A DNA stretch of 47,152 nucleotides, taken from Streptomyces scabichelini (GTDB taxonomy: Bacteria > Actinomycetota > Actinomycetes > Streptomycetales > Streptomycetaceae). The DNA lies in NCBI RefSeq assembly GCF_011045015.1, contig NZ_JAAKZY010000066.1, positions 1 through 47,152 on the forward strand, written 5' to 3'. The position numbers and the translations under genes are program-made. Below the pieces are notes generated by a model. The model made no database searches. It was not told where the DNA came from and saw only the letters and a list, made by a program, of their open reading frames with translations. Positions within the stretch are counted from its first letter, which is position 1. Every line of letters begins with the position of its first letter. This document shows, one piece after another, positions 16,783 through 25,973 of the stretch.

Positions 16783-17099
16783 GGGGTCGTTGTCGGGTGC
16801 GGGTTCGTTGTGGCTTGTCGCGCAGTTCCCCGCGCCCCTGGGTTCGTGGGTGGGTCGGGGCCGTGGGCCGGTGCGTCAGCCCGTCGCAGGGTGGGCATAC
16901 GGCCCGGTGGTGGTACACGGTGCGGGTGGCCTGAGACCGAACCTACGCGACGGGCATACGACGCACCGGCCCACGCCCCCTCCCGCCGGTGGGCAAGTTG
17001 CGGGCACGTGGTGGCTGAGGGCTTCGGGGACGCGCCCCTTTAGGGGCGCGGGGAACTGCGCGATCAGCCACGACGGCGCTGCAGCCGACAACGAACCCA
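16783..17099. repeat. inverted-repeat element, copy A (~317 bp)
   Basis: This fills most of the 374-base gap between tatC and helY. The ends are imperfect inverted repeats of about 55 bases: the left arm contains CGCAGTTCCCCGCGCCCCT and the right arm its complement, with outer ends GTCGTTGTCGG / CCGACAACGA. Nested internal inverted repeats (GGCCGGTGCGTC / GACGCACCGGCC) lie in the middle. The whole unit is nearly the reverse complement of the interior of the element at 45755-46134. It has no coding content and no transposase, so it is a non-autonomous or structural repeat. Confidence 0.8.
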
Positions 17100-17123
17100 A
17101 CGATCCGGATATTGATCGTCCTG

Positions 17124-17146
17124 TTGTCAGTGGCTCCCGGTACGCT
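17124..17146 (+). promoter_or_regulatory. PafBC/RecA-NDp-type promoter of helY
   Basis: TTGTCAGTG (17124-17132), eight bases, then TACGCT (17141-17146). The -35 part matches tTGTCRGTG at all nine positions, the spacing is exactly eight, and the -10 box keeps TA and the final T. It ends ten bases before the helY ATG, so the transcript would be leaderless or nearly so. Confidence 0.75.
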
Positions 17147-17156
17147 CGAAAGCACG

Positions 17157-19976
17157 ATGACAGAGGATCTCTCACCGGCCGAGCGGTACGCGGCAGCGCG
17201 GCAGCGCGCTGTCGAGCAGGCCACCGCGCTCGCGGGCTTCCGCGAGATGTACGACTTCGGCCTCGATCCCTTCCAGATCGAGGCCTGCCAGGCACTCGAG
17301 GCGGGCAAGGGTGTGCTGGTGGCCGCGCCCACCGGCTCGGGCAAGACGATCGTGGGCGAGTTCGCCGTCCACCTCGCCCTCCAGCAGGGCAAGAAGTGCT
17401 TCTACACCACGCCCATCAAGGCGCTGTCGAACCAGAAGTACACCGATCTGGCCCGTCGTTACGGCGCCGAGAAGGTCGGCCTGCTCACCGGTGACAACAG
17501 CGTCAACTCCGACGCACCGGTGGTCGTCATGACCACCGAGGTCCTGCGCAACATGCTGTACGCGGGCTCGCAGACGCTCCTCGGACTCGGTTATGTGGTC
17601 ATGGACGAGGTGCACTACCTCTCTGACCGCTTCCGTGGCGCCGTCTGGGAGGAAGTGATCATCCACCTCCCCGAGTCGGTGACGCTGGTGTCGCTGTCGG
17701 CGACGGTGTCGAACGCGGAGGAGTTCGGCGACTGGCTCGACACCGTCCGCGGCGACACCGAGGTGATCGTCTCCGAGCACCGTCCCGTGCCGCTGTTCCA
17801 GCACGTGCTGGCCGGACGCCGCATCTACGACCTCTTCGAGGAGGGTGAGGGCCACAAGAAGGCCGTCAACCCCGACCTCACACGTCTGGCACGCATGGAG
17901 GCGACCCGCCCCTCGTACCAGGACCGCAGACGGGGCCGCAACATGCGCGAGGCCGACCGCGAGCGTGAGCGGCGGCAGAGATCGCGCGTGTGGACGCCGG
18001 GGCGGCCCGAGGTCATCGAGCGGCTCGACGCCGAGGGGCTGCTGCCCGCCATCACGTTCATCTTCAGCCGCGCGGCCTGCGAGGCCGCCGTCCAGCAGTG
18101 TATGTACGCGGGCCTCAGGCTGAACGACGACGAGGCGCGCCACAAGGTCCGCGCGCTCGTCGAAGGGCGTACGGCCTCCATACCGGCCGAGGATCTCCAC
18201 GTCCTGGGCTACTACGAGTGGCTCGAAGGTCTCGAGCGCGGCATCGCGGCCCACCACGCGGGCATGCTGCCGACCTTCAAGGAGGTCGTCGAGGAGCTGT
18301 TCGTACGCGGTCTGGTCAAGGCCGTGTTCGCCACCGAGACCCTCGCGCTCGGCATCAACATGCCCGCCCGCTCGGTGGTGTTGGAGAAGCTCGTCAAGTG
18401 GAACGGCGAGCAGCACGCCGACATCACCCCCGGCGAGTACACCCAGCTGACCGGCCGTGCAGGGCGCCGTGGCATCGATGTCGAGGGCCACGCCGTGGTG
18501 CTGTGGCAGCGCGGCATGAGCCCGGAGCACCTCGCGGGCCTGGCGGGCACGCGCACGTACCCGCTGCGCTCCAGCTTCAAGCCGTCGTACAACATGGCGG
18601 TCAACCTCGTCGAGCAGTTCGGCCGGCACCGCTCGCGCGAGCTGCTGGAGACGTCGTTCGCGCAGTTCCAGGCCGACAAGTCGGTCGTCGGGATCTCCCG
18701 CCAGGTGCAGCGCAACGAAGAGGGACTTGAGGGCTACAAGGCCTCCATGACCTGCCACTTGGGGGACTTCGAGGAGTACGCGCGACTGCGTCGCGAACTC
18801 AAGGACCGCGAGACGGAGCTGGCCAAGCAGGGGGCGGCGCAGCGGCGTGCGGAAGCGGCCGTGGCGCTGGAGAAGCTCAAGCCCGGCGATGTGATCCACG
18901 TGCCGACCGGCAAGTTCGCGGGGCTTGCGCTGGTGCTGGACCCAGGGCTGCCCGCCGGGCGGTCCAACGGCCACCGCGGTTTCGAGCACCACGACGGGCC
19001 GCGGCCGCTGGTCCTCACCGCCGAGCGCCAGGTCAAGCGGCTCGCGTCGATCGACTTCCCGGTGCCCGTCGAGGCGCTGGAGCGGATGCGCATCCCGAAG
19101 TCGTTCAACCCGCGCTCGCCGCAGTCCCGCCGTGATCTGGCCTCCGCGCTGCGCACCAAGGCCGGGCACATCGTGCCCGACCGGCACCGCAAGAGGCGGG
19201 CCGAGGCCGCCGACGACCGCGAGATCGCCCGGCTGCGCACGGCGCTGCGCGCCCACCCCTGTCATGGGTGCAACGACCGTGAGGACCACGCCCGTTGGGC
19301 CGAGCGCTACCACCGGCTGCTGCGCGACACCTCGCAGCTGGAGCGGCGCATCGAGGGGCGGACGAACACCATCGCCCGTACCTTCGACCGGATCGTCGCG
19401 CTCCTGACCGAGCTCGACTATCTGCGCGGTGACGAGGTCACCGAGCACGGCAAGCGGCTCGCCCGGCTCTACGGAGAGCTGGACCTGCTCGCCAGCGAGT
19501 GCCTGCGCGCCGGGGTCTGGGAAGGCCTCGGACCGGCCGAACTGGCCGGGTGCGTCTCGGCATTGGTGTACGAGGCGCGAGTCGGCGACGACGCGCTGGC
19601 GCCGAAGCTGCCGTCCGGCAAGGCCAAGGCCGCGCTCGGCGAGATGGTCCGCATCTGGGGTCGCCTCGACGCCCTGGAGGAGGATTTCCGGATCAGTCAG
19701 ACCGAGGGCGTCGGCCAGCGCGAACCCGACCTGGGCTTCGCCTGGGCGGCGTACGAGTGGGCCTCCGGCAAGGGCCTCGACGAGGTGCTCCGCGAGGCCG
19801 ACATGCCCGCCGGTGACTTCGTACGGTGGTGCAAGCAGGTCATCGACGTGCTCGGCCAGATATCGGCGGCGGCGCCGGTCTCCGGGACGGGCAAGGGGTC
19901 GACCGTGGCGAAGAACGCGCGGAAGGCCGTGGACGGGCTGCTGCGTGGGGTCGTCGCGTACTCGTCGGTCGGCTGA
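17157..19976 (+). CDS. helY: Ski2-like DEAD/DEVH-box helicase HelY
   Basis: A 939-residue superfamily 2 helicase related to Ski2/Mtr4 and mycobacterial HelY. Walker A is APTGSGKT at 57-64, the DEVH box is at 150-153, motif III is SATVSN, and motif VI is QLTGRAGRRGID. An Arg/Glu-rich insertion (about 260-290, RRRGRNMREADRERERRQRS) lies in the linker, and a DSHCT-type C-terminal domain follows residue 760. The start is ATG 17157; no ribosome site precedes it, in keeping with the promoter just upstream. In yeast the relatives process RNA; the damage-type promoter here suggests a role in genome stress. Confidence 0.95.
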   Translation: MTEDLSPAERYAAARQRAVEQATALAGFREMYDFGLDPFQIEACQALEAGKGVLVAAPTGSGKTIVGEFAVHLALQQGKKCFYTTPIKALSNQKYTDLARRYGAEKVGLLTGDNSVNSDAPVVVMTTEVLRNMLYAGSQTLLGLGYVVMDEVHYLSDRFRGAVWEEVIIHLPESVTLVSLSATVSNAEEFGDWLDTVRGDTEVIVSEHRPVPLFQHVLAGRRIYDLFEEGEGHKKAVNPDLTRLARMEATRPSYQDRRRGRNMREADRERERRQRSRVWTPGRPEVIERLDAEGLLPAITFIFSRAACEAAVQQCMYAGLRLNDDEARHKVRALVEGRTASIPAEDLHVLGYYEWLEGLERGIAAHHAGMLPTFKEVVEELFVRGLVKAVFATETLALGINMPARSVVLEKLVKWNGEQHADITPGEYTQLTGRAGRRGIDVEGHAVVLWQRGMSPEHLAGLAGTRTYPLRSSFKPSYNMAVNLVEQFGRHRSRELLETSFAQFQADKSVVGISRQVQRNEEGLEGYKASMTCHLGDFEEYARLRRELKDRETELAKQGAAQRRAEAAVALEKLKPGDVIHVPTGKFAGLALVLDPGLPAGRSNGHRGFEHHDGPRPLVLTAERQVKRLASIDFPVPVEALERMRIPKSFNPRSPQSRRDLASALRTKAGHIVPDRHRKRRAEAADDREIARLRTALRAHPCHGCNDREDHARWAERYHRLLRDTSQLERRIEGRTNTIARTFDRIVALLTELDYLRGDEVTEHGKRLARLYGELDLLASECLRAGVWEGLGPAELAGCVSALVYEARVGDDALAPKLPSGKAKAALGEMVRIWGRLDALEEDFRISQTEGVGQREPDLGFAWAAYEWASGKGLDEVLREADMPAGDFVRWCKQVIDVLGQISAAAPVSGTGKGSTVAKNARKAVDGLLRGVVAYSSVG

Positions 19977-19998
19977 CCCGGCGCGATCAGTTCCCGTA

Positions 19999-21678
19999 TC
20001 AGCCGGTGAGGGAGTCCAGGTAGGCGCGCCAGCCCCCGTACTCCGTGATGTCCCGCGCATCGTCGAGCGCGCTCGGCTCGCACAGGAATCCGGGTACGTC
20101 GCTGCCGTCGGCCAGCGTGACCCGGCCCAGCGCCATCGGGCGGGGGAGCGCGGCGGTGAGGCGGCCGAGCCCCTCGGCGGGCAGCCGCCACACCTCGGCC
20201 TCGATCGCGGCCCCGTCCGCGTCCACGTGGACCAGGCCCGGCTTGGGCGGGTCGGTGGCCAGGGCGTGCAGCCGGTAGACGGGTGCGGTCCTGGTCGTAC
20301 GTTCCAACTGGGCTCCCAGCGCGAGGAGTTGGCCGTTCAGGGGCTGGTCCGACAGGTGTGCGCCCACCACGGCCAGCCGGACCGGAGGCACCTCAAGAGG
20401 GCGGGCGATCCGGGCGAGGCGTTCCTCGGTGAAGGCCGGGCCGATCAGCATGACGCCGAAGGGGAGCCCCGCCACCTGGCCCGCCGGGACGGCCACGGCG
20501 GCCAGGTCGAAGAGGTTCGTGGAGTTGGTGAAGCGGCCGAGCCGGGCGTTCGTGCCCAGGGGATCGGCGGCGACCTCGGCGAGGGTCGGGTGTCCCGGCG
20601 CGGTCGGCAGGAGCAGGGCGTCCGCGTCGCCGAGTGACTCCAGCGCGCGGAGGCGCAGGGACGCCAGGCGCTCCTGGTCGGCGAAGAGCTGGTGGGCCGG
20701 GATGTCCCGGGCGCGGGTGATGATTCCGGCGACCGTCGGGTCCAGGCCGTCGCCGCCCTCGGAGAGCAATTTGTCGACAAAGCTCCCTACGGCCGTGTAG
20801 CGCTCCGCCACGAAGGCTCCCTCGTAGAGCATCGCGGCGGCTTCCGTGAAGGGGGTGAGGTCGATGGTGCGCAACTCCGCACCTGATGCGCTCAGCTGGG
20901 TCACGGCTGCCTCGTACGCCTCTGCCCAGCCCTTGTCCAGCTCGCCGAGCTGCTCCCTGGGCGGGACGGCCACGCGCCACGGGCCCGGTGTGCGCTGCGG
21001 GAGCGCGGGGAGTTCCCGGGCGGGTGGGGAGATCATGTGGGTGAGAGCCTGTTCTGCCTCCGGGAGGGTGCGGGCGAAGACCGTTACGCAGTCGAGGGAG
21101 GCGCAGGCCGGGACCACGCCGTCGGTGGGGACGAGGCCTCGGGTGGGCTTCAGGCCGACGATGCCGTTGAATGCGGCCGGAACGCGTCCGCTGCCCGCGG
21201 TGTCCGTGCCCAGCGCGAAGTCCACGATGCCGAGCGCTACCGCTACGGCCGAGCCCGAGCTGGAGCCGCCGCTGATTCTGTGCGGGTCGATGGCGTTGCG
21301 CACGGCGCCGTGGGGGGAGCGGGTGCCGACGAGGCCGGTGGCGAACTGGTCCAGGTTCGTGGTGCCGAGGACGATCGCGCCTGCCGCGCGGAGGCGGGCG
21401 ACCGCCGGGGCGTCTGCCTTCGGCTGGTACGCGTAGGAAGGGCAGCCGGCGGTTGTGGGCAGGCCCGCTACGTCGATGTTGCCCTTCGCTGCGAACAGGC
21501 TGCCCGCCAGGGGGAGTTGTTTGCCTGTGGCCAGGCGGGCGTCGATTGCTCGGGCCTCGGCCTCGACCTCTGCCTGCGGGCGCAGGTCGATCCAGATCTC
21601 GGGGCGGTCGACGGCCTCGATGCGGGCGTAGGCCATCTGGACTCGGGTCAGGGTCAGGGTCTGGGACCAGGGCGACAT
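19999..21678 (-). CDS. atzF: allophanate hydrolase
   Basis: A 559-residue amidase-signature enzyme that hydrolyses allophanate to ammonia and CO2. The catalytic triad region is visible: Lys in AAKGNID and the Ser pair in GGSSSGSAVAVALG. The C-terminal ~120 residues (VVGAHLSDQPLNGQLLALGA onward) form the allophanate hydrolase-specific domain rather than that of a general amidase. ATG 21676-21678 follows AAGGAG. It is the last gene of the minus-strand operon, behind the carboxylase and a 129-base gap that holds a hairpin repeat. It ends 22 bases from the convergent helY. Confidence 0.93.
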   Translation of the reverse strand: MSPWSQTLTLTRVQMAYARIEAVDRPEIWIDLRPQAEVEAEARAIDARLATGKQLPLAGSLFAAKGNIDVAGLPTTAGCPSYAYQPKADAPAVARLRAAGAIVLGTTNLDQFATGLVGTRSPHGAVRNAIDPHRISGGSSSGSAVAVALGIVDFALGTDTAGSGRVPAAFNGIVGLKPTRGLVPTDGVVPACASLDCVTVFARTLPEAEQALTHMISPPARELPALPQRTPGPWRVAVPPREQLGELDKGWAEAYEAAVTQLSASGAELRTIDLTPFTEAAAMLYEGAFVAERYTAVGSFVDKLLSEGGDGLDPTVAGIITRARDIPAHQLFADQERLASLRLRALESLGDADALLLPTAPGHPTLAEVAADPLGTNARLGRFTNSTNLFDLAAVAVPAGQVAGLPFGVMLIGPAFTEERLARIARPLEVPPVRLAVVGAHLSDQPLNGQLLALGAQLERTTRTAPVYRLHALATDPPKPGLVHVDADGAAIEAEVWRLPAEGLGRLTAALPRPMALGRVTLADGSDVPGFLCEPSALDDARDITEYGGWRAYLDSLTG

Positions 21679-21694
21679 CGGTGCTCCTTGCTCT

Positions 21695-21800
21695 GGGGTT
21701 TCGTTGTCGGGTGCGGCCCGGTGGCCGTCTGTGCCCACCCGTTCCGCCCTGCGGAACGCCTGTCCGCAGACGGGCGGGACGGCTGCCCACACAGCACCAG
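21695..21800. repeat. hairpin repeat within the carboxylase/hydrolase operon
   Basis: TTTCGTTGTCGGGTGCGG, shared with the left end of the 16783 element, is followed by nested stems: CCGTCTG (21725-21731) pairs with CAGACGG, enclosing CGTTCCGC (21740-21747) with GCGGAACG (21751-21758). The whole fills the 129-base gap between the carboxylase and the allophanate hydrolase gene. Confidence 0.65.
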
Positions 21801-21807
21801 GCTGGTT

Positions 21808-24800
21808 TCAGGGAGCCGTAGGTCCCACGACCAGCAGTGCCGTGCCCGGTTCCACCTGGGCCCCCGGCTTGGTGAGGATCTGTATCACCACGCCGTCCAT
21901 CGGTGCGTGCACTCTGGACTCCATCTTCATGGCCTCCAGGGCGAGGAGGGGCTGGCCGGTGGTTACCTCGTCGCCCGGGGCTACGTTCAACTGCCATACC
22001 GACGCGGCGAATTCGGCCTCCACGAGGCGGCCGCCCGGCGGGACCGTCACCTCCGCGGGGGCCGTGGCCGGAGCGGCGGCCGCTTCGGCGCGGGTGAACT
22101 CGCCCGCCGCCTCCCACGCGTCCCGTTCGGCGGAGAAGGCCGCGCCTTGGCCCGCCCTGAACTCCGCGATGGAGTCCGCGTTCTCGGCCAGGAACGCCTC
22201 GTACTCGGCGAGTGAGAAGACGCCCTCCTCGATCTGCGGTACGAAGCGGCCCGACTTGATGTCGGCCCGCAGCTCCAGCAGTTCGTCCGGTTCCACCGGG
22301 TACCACTTGATGCGGTCGAAGAAGCGCAGCAGCCAGGGGGAGCCGGGCTCGAACGCGCCCCGCTGTTGCCAGCCGGACCACACCTGGGTCGTGCGGCCCA
22401 CGAACTGGTAGCCGCCGGGGCCCTCCATCCCGTAGATGCAGAGGTACGCGCCGCCGATGCCGACCGAGTTCTCGGCCGTCCACGTGCGCGCCGGGTTGTA
22501 CTTCGTCGTGACCAGGCGATGGCGCGGGTCCAGGGGAGTGGCCACCGGTGCGCCCAGGTACACATCGCCCAGCCCGAGGACCAGGTATTCGGCGTCGAAG
22601 ACCGTCCGGTACACGTCCTCCACCGAGTCCAGGCCGTTGACACGGCGGATGAACTCGATGTTCCAGGGGCACCAGGGCGCGTCGTCGCGCACGCCCGCCA
22701 TGTAGCGGGCGATCGCCTCTCGGGTGGCCGGGTCGTCCCAGGAGAGGGGGAGGTGGACGGTGCGGGACGGCACGACCAGCTTGTCCGTCGGGGGGAGCGT
22801 CGCGACCAGCGACCGTACCGCGGTGAGGAGTCGGTGCTGGGGGAGGCGGTGCGGGTCCGTCTGGATCTGGAGGGAGCGGATGCCCGGAGTGAGGTCCACG
22901 ATCCCGTCGAGGCGGGCCTCGGCCACCGCCTCCATCAGGGCGTGCACCCGCATGCGCAGCGCCAGGTCCAGCTGCATGGGCCCGAATTCGACCAGCAGGC
23001 TGTCGTCGCCGCTGCGGCGGTACGTCACGTCGCCGTCCCGCGCGAGTACGCCCCCGTCCACGATCGCGGGCCGCCTCGCACCCGCCACGTCCACCGGTAT
23101 GAAACGCACCGTGTCCCCGGGGCGCAGCTGGCCGAGCTTCCAGCGCTCCGCGCTGATGACCGTCGCCGGGCACACGAACCCGCCGAGGGAGGGGCCGTCG
23201 GGGCCGAGCAGGACCGGCATGTCGCCCGTGTAGTCGACCGCGCCGACCGCGTAGGGCGTGTCATGGATGTTGGAGGGGTGCAGGCCCGCCTCACCACCGT
23301 CGGTGCGCGCCCAGCGGGGCTTCGGACCGATGAGCCGTACGCCCGTGCGTGCCGAGTTGAAGTGGACCTTCCAGTCGGCCGCGTAGAAGTCGTGGATGTC
23401 GTCCTCGGTGAAGAACTCCGGGGCGGCGTGCGGGCCTTCGAGCGCGCTCACCTGCCACTCGGCGCCGAACACCGGCCGCTCGTCCTCGGGGACCGCCGCA
23501 CCCGAAGACGCGATCGCGCCTCCGTGCAGCACATCGCCCGTCCGTAGCGCCCGCCCGCCGTGCCCGCCGAACCCGCCCAGCGTGAAGGTCGCCGCGCTGT
23601 CCAGGAAGGCGGGGATGTCCAGGCCGCCGGCGAAGAGCACGTACGTCCGCAGACCGTGCTCGCGAGGCGCACCGATCTCCAGTACACCGCCCGCCGGCAC
23701 CGTCACCGGCTCCCACTGCGCGACCGCCGCGCCGTCCACGGTGACCGGTGCCGGAGCGCCCGTCACGCACACGGTCGTCTCGTGCGTGAACCTCAACGAC
23801 GGCCCCCGCAAAGTGCATTCGAGGCCGGGCGTGCCCTCGTCGTTGCCCAGCGCACGGTTGCCCAGCCGGAACGACAGGTCGTCCATCGGTCCGCACGGCG
23901 GTACGCCCACCTGCCAGTAGCCGATCCGGCCCGGCCAGTCCTGGACGGTCGTCAGCGTTCCGCCGGAGACGACCTCGATGCGCGGCGTCGGATCGCTCAC
24001 CCCCGCGAGCGTCGCCGTGGAGTGCGTGGCCGCCCGGAAGTCCTCCGACGCGAGCGCCGCACGCACCAGACCCAGGTTCGTCTCGATGCCGTCGACCCGG
24101 GTCCCGGCCAGCGCATCGTCCAGCCGGGCCAGCGCGTCCGCACGGTCGGAGCCGTACGCGACGATCTTCGCGAGCATGGGGTCGTACGACGTGGTGACCT
24201 CGGTGCCCGTCTCGACCCAGCCGTCCACGCGTACGCCCGGCGGGAACTCGACCCGGGTCAGCAGGCCCGCGCTGGGCCGGTGTTCGCGCGAGGGATCCTC
24301 GGCGTACACGCGTGCCTCGACGGCGTGCCCGCGGGGCGCGCCCGGGTCGCGTACGACCTCGGAGTCGCCGCGTGCGAGTCGCAGCATCCACGCGACGAGG
24401 TCGACGCCGTAGATCTCCTCGGTGACCGGATGCTCCACCTGGAGCCGGGTGTTGACCTCCAGGAAGTACGCCTCCTCGCGGGCCGCGTCGTAGACGAACT
24501 CGACGGTTCCGGCGGAGCGGTAGCCGACCGAGGAGCACAAGTCCCGGGCGGCGGAGGCCAGTTGATCGCGCACATGGGCGGGGAGCCCGGGTGCCGGGGC
24601 CTCTTCCACCACCTTCTGGTTGCGGCGCTGGAGGGAGCAGTCGCGGTCGCCGAAGGTGACGACGCGGCCCGTGCCGTCGCCGAAGACCTGCACCTCGACA
24701 TGGCGGGCGTGCTCGACCAGCCGCTCCAGGAAGACCCCGGCGGAGGAGAAGGACGCGGCGGCGACGCGCTGCACTCGCTCCCAGGCCTCGGCCAACTCGT

Positions 24801-25356
24801 CGGCGGAGCGACATGCCGACATGCCGATACCGCCTCCGCCGCCGGTCGCCTTGAGCATCACCGGATAGCCGATACGGTCCGCCGCCGCCACGGCCTCCTC
24901 CACGGAGGCGAGCAGACCCGTGCCCGGTGCGAGCGGCACCCCGGCCGCCTGTGCCGCCGCCCGGGCCGTGTGCTTCGCCCCGAACAGTTCCAGCTGCTCC
25001 GGCGTCGGCCCCACGAACGCGATTCCCGCCTCCTCGCAGCGCCGTGCGAACGCGGCGTCCTCGGAGAGAAAGCCGTAGCCCGGGTGGATCGCCCCAGCGC
25101 CCGTGTCCTTCGCCGCCTTCAGGATGAGATCGGCGTCGAGATACGACTCCTTGGCGGGTGCGGGACCGAGCCGTACGGCCTCGTCGGCGAGCCGGACGTG
25201 GGGCGCCGAGCGGTCGGGGTCGGAGTACACCGCGACGGTACGCAGACCCAGCTCACGTGCCGTACGGATGATCCGGACCGCGATCTCGCCCCGGTTGGCG
25301 ACGAGGAGCGTGTCGAAGGCCGTTCCTCCGCCGTCGGCCGTTTCCCCGCCGCTCAT
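21808..25356 (-). CDS. biotin-dependent urea/guanidine carboxylase
   Basis: An 1182-residue multidomain enzyme. Biotin carboxylase with ATP-grasp fold spans about 12-460 (LLVANRGEIAVRI; KATGGGGGIGMS; EVNTRLQVEHPVTEE). Two KipI/KipA-like carboxyltransferase regions follow (about 470-760 and 770-1060, with RIGYWQVGVPPCGPMDDLS and LGLGDVYLGAPVATPLDPRH). The biotin carrier domain is at the C terminus with EAMKM and biotinyl-Lys K1144. It is annotated in many genomes as urea carboxylase. The two adjacent DUF1989 proteins point instead to guanidine as substrate, giving carboxyguanidine, then allophanate. The ATG overlaps the preceding stop (ATGA), so translation is coupled. Confidence 0.92.
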   Translation of the reverse strand: MSGGETADGGGTAFDTLLVANRGEIAVRIIRTARELGLRTVAVYSDPDRSAPHVRLADEAVRLGPAPAKESYLDADLILKAAKDTGAGAIHPGYGFLSEDAAFARRCEEAGIAFVGPTPEQLELFGAKHTARAAAQAAGVPLAPGTGLLASVEEAVAAADRIGYPVMLKATGGGGGIGMSACRSADELAEAWERVQRVAAASFSSAGVFLERLVEHARHVEVQVFGDGTGRVVTFGDRDCSLQRRNQKVVEEAPAPGLPAHVRDQLASAARDLCSSVGYRSAGTVEFVYDAAREEAYFLEVNTRLQVEHPVTEEIYGVDLVAWMLRLARGDSEVVRDPGAPRGHAVEARVYAEDPSREHRPSAGLLTRVEFPPGVRVDGWVETGTEVTTSYDPMLAKIVAYGSDRADALARLDDALAGTRVDGIETNLGLVRAALASEDFRAATHSTATLAGVSDPTPRIEVVSGGTLTTVQDWPGRIGYWQVGVPPCGPMDDLSFRLGNRALGNDEGTPGLECTLRGPSLRFTHETTVCVTGAPAPVTVDGAAVAQWEPVTVPAGGVLEIGAPREHGLRTYVLFAGGLDIPAFLDSAATFTLGGFGGHGGRALRTGDVLHGGAIASSGAAVPEDERPVFGAEWQVSALEGPHAAPEFFTEDDIHDFYAADWKVHFNSARTGVRLIGPKPRWARTDGGEAGLHPSNIHDTPYAVGAVDYTGDMPVLLGPDGPSLGGFVCPATVISAERWKLGQLRPGDTVRFIPVDVAGARRPAIVDGGVLARDGDVTYRRSGDDSLLVEFGPMQLDLALRMRVHALMEAVAEARLDGIVDLTPGIRSLQIQTDPHRLPQHRLLTAVRSLVATLPPTDKLVVPSRTVHLPLSWDDPATREAIARYMAGVRDDAPWCPWNIEFIRRVNGLDSVEDVYRTVFDAEYLVLGLGDVYLGAPVATPLDPRHRLVTTKYNPARTWTAENSVGIGGAYLCIYGMEGPGGYQFVGRTTQVWSGWQQRGAFEPGSPWLLRFFDRIKWYPVEPDELLELRADIKSGRFVPQIEEGVFSLAEYEAFLAENADSIAEFRAGQGAAFSAERDAWEAAGEFTRAEAAAAPATAPAEVTVPPGGRLVEAEFAASVWQLNVAPGDEVTTGQPLLALEAMKMESRVHAPMDGVVIQILTKPGAQVEPGTALLVVGPTAP

Positions 25357-25973
25357 CGAGTGCCCGCCTCACTGATGGTCATCTCCACGGCCGTCGGCTC
25401 GAAGCCGTTGCAGGGGTTGTTGATCTGCGGGCAGTTGGAGACGAGGACGAGCACGTCGCGCTCCGCGCGCAGTGTGAGCTGCAGGCCCGGGGCGGAGAGG
25501 CCGTCGACGATGCCGAGGGTGCCGTCCTTCTCGACCGGCACGTTCATGTACCAGTTGATGTTCGAGACGAGATCGCGCTTCCCGAGGCCGTACTTGGAGC
25601 CCTCGGCCAGGAAGTTCTCTACGCACGCGTGCTGCGACCAGGTGTGGTGGCCGTAGCGCAGGGTGTTCGACTCCTTGGAGCAGGCGCCGCCGACCGTGTC
25701 GTGCCGGCCGACGTCGTCCGCGACCACGGTCATCAGCGGGGTGTGCTCGTTGGACAGCAGCACGCTGCCGGTGGTCAGGAAGATGTTGCCCTGGGCGTGG
25801 ATCGTGTCGGGCGCGCTGTAGCGGACGGCCGTGTCGTGGGCGTCGTACGCCAGGAAATCGACGGCCTGGTTGCCGTGCAGGTCGGTGAGGGTGAGCGTCT
25901 CGCCCGTCCGCACGGTCGCGGACCAGGCGGAGCGGGCCGGGACGACGGACTTGACGGTGGCTGTGTCGCTCAT
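25353..25973 (-). CDS. DUF1989 protein, carboxyguanidine deiminase subunit candidate (UAAP2 type)
   Basis: A 206-residue protein of the DUF1989 family, long called urea-amidolyase-associated protein 2. The core includes DLHGNQAVDFLAYDAHD, VGRHDTVGGACS with a conserved Cys, HHTWSQHACVENFL and NINWYMNVPVEKDG. The pair of DUF1989 proteins next to this carboxylase has been shown in other bacteria to form carboxyguanidine deiminase (CgdAB), releasing ammonia to give allophanate. Both its start and its stop overlap neighbouring genes as ATGA, implying one operon with stoichiometric expression. Confidence 0.88.
   Translation of the reverse strand: MSDTATVKSVVPARSAWSATVRTGETLTLTDLHGNQAVDFLAYDAHDTAVRYSAPDTIHAQGNIFLTTGSVLLSNEHTPLMTVVADDVGRHDTVGGACSKESNTLRYGHHTWSQHACVENFLAEGSKYGLGKRDLVSNINWYMNVPVEKDGTLGIVDGLSAPGLQLTLRAERDVLVLVSNCPQINNPCNGFEPTAVEMTISEAGTR

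Noticed and set aside
17172..20060. 962-codon antisense frame opposite helY
   Set aside because: A third-position GC shadow of the helicase gene; no recognisable domain and no ribosome site.
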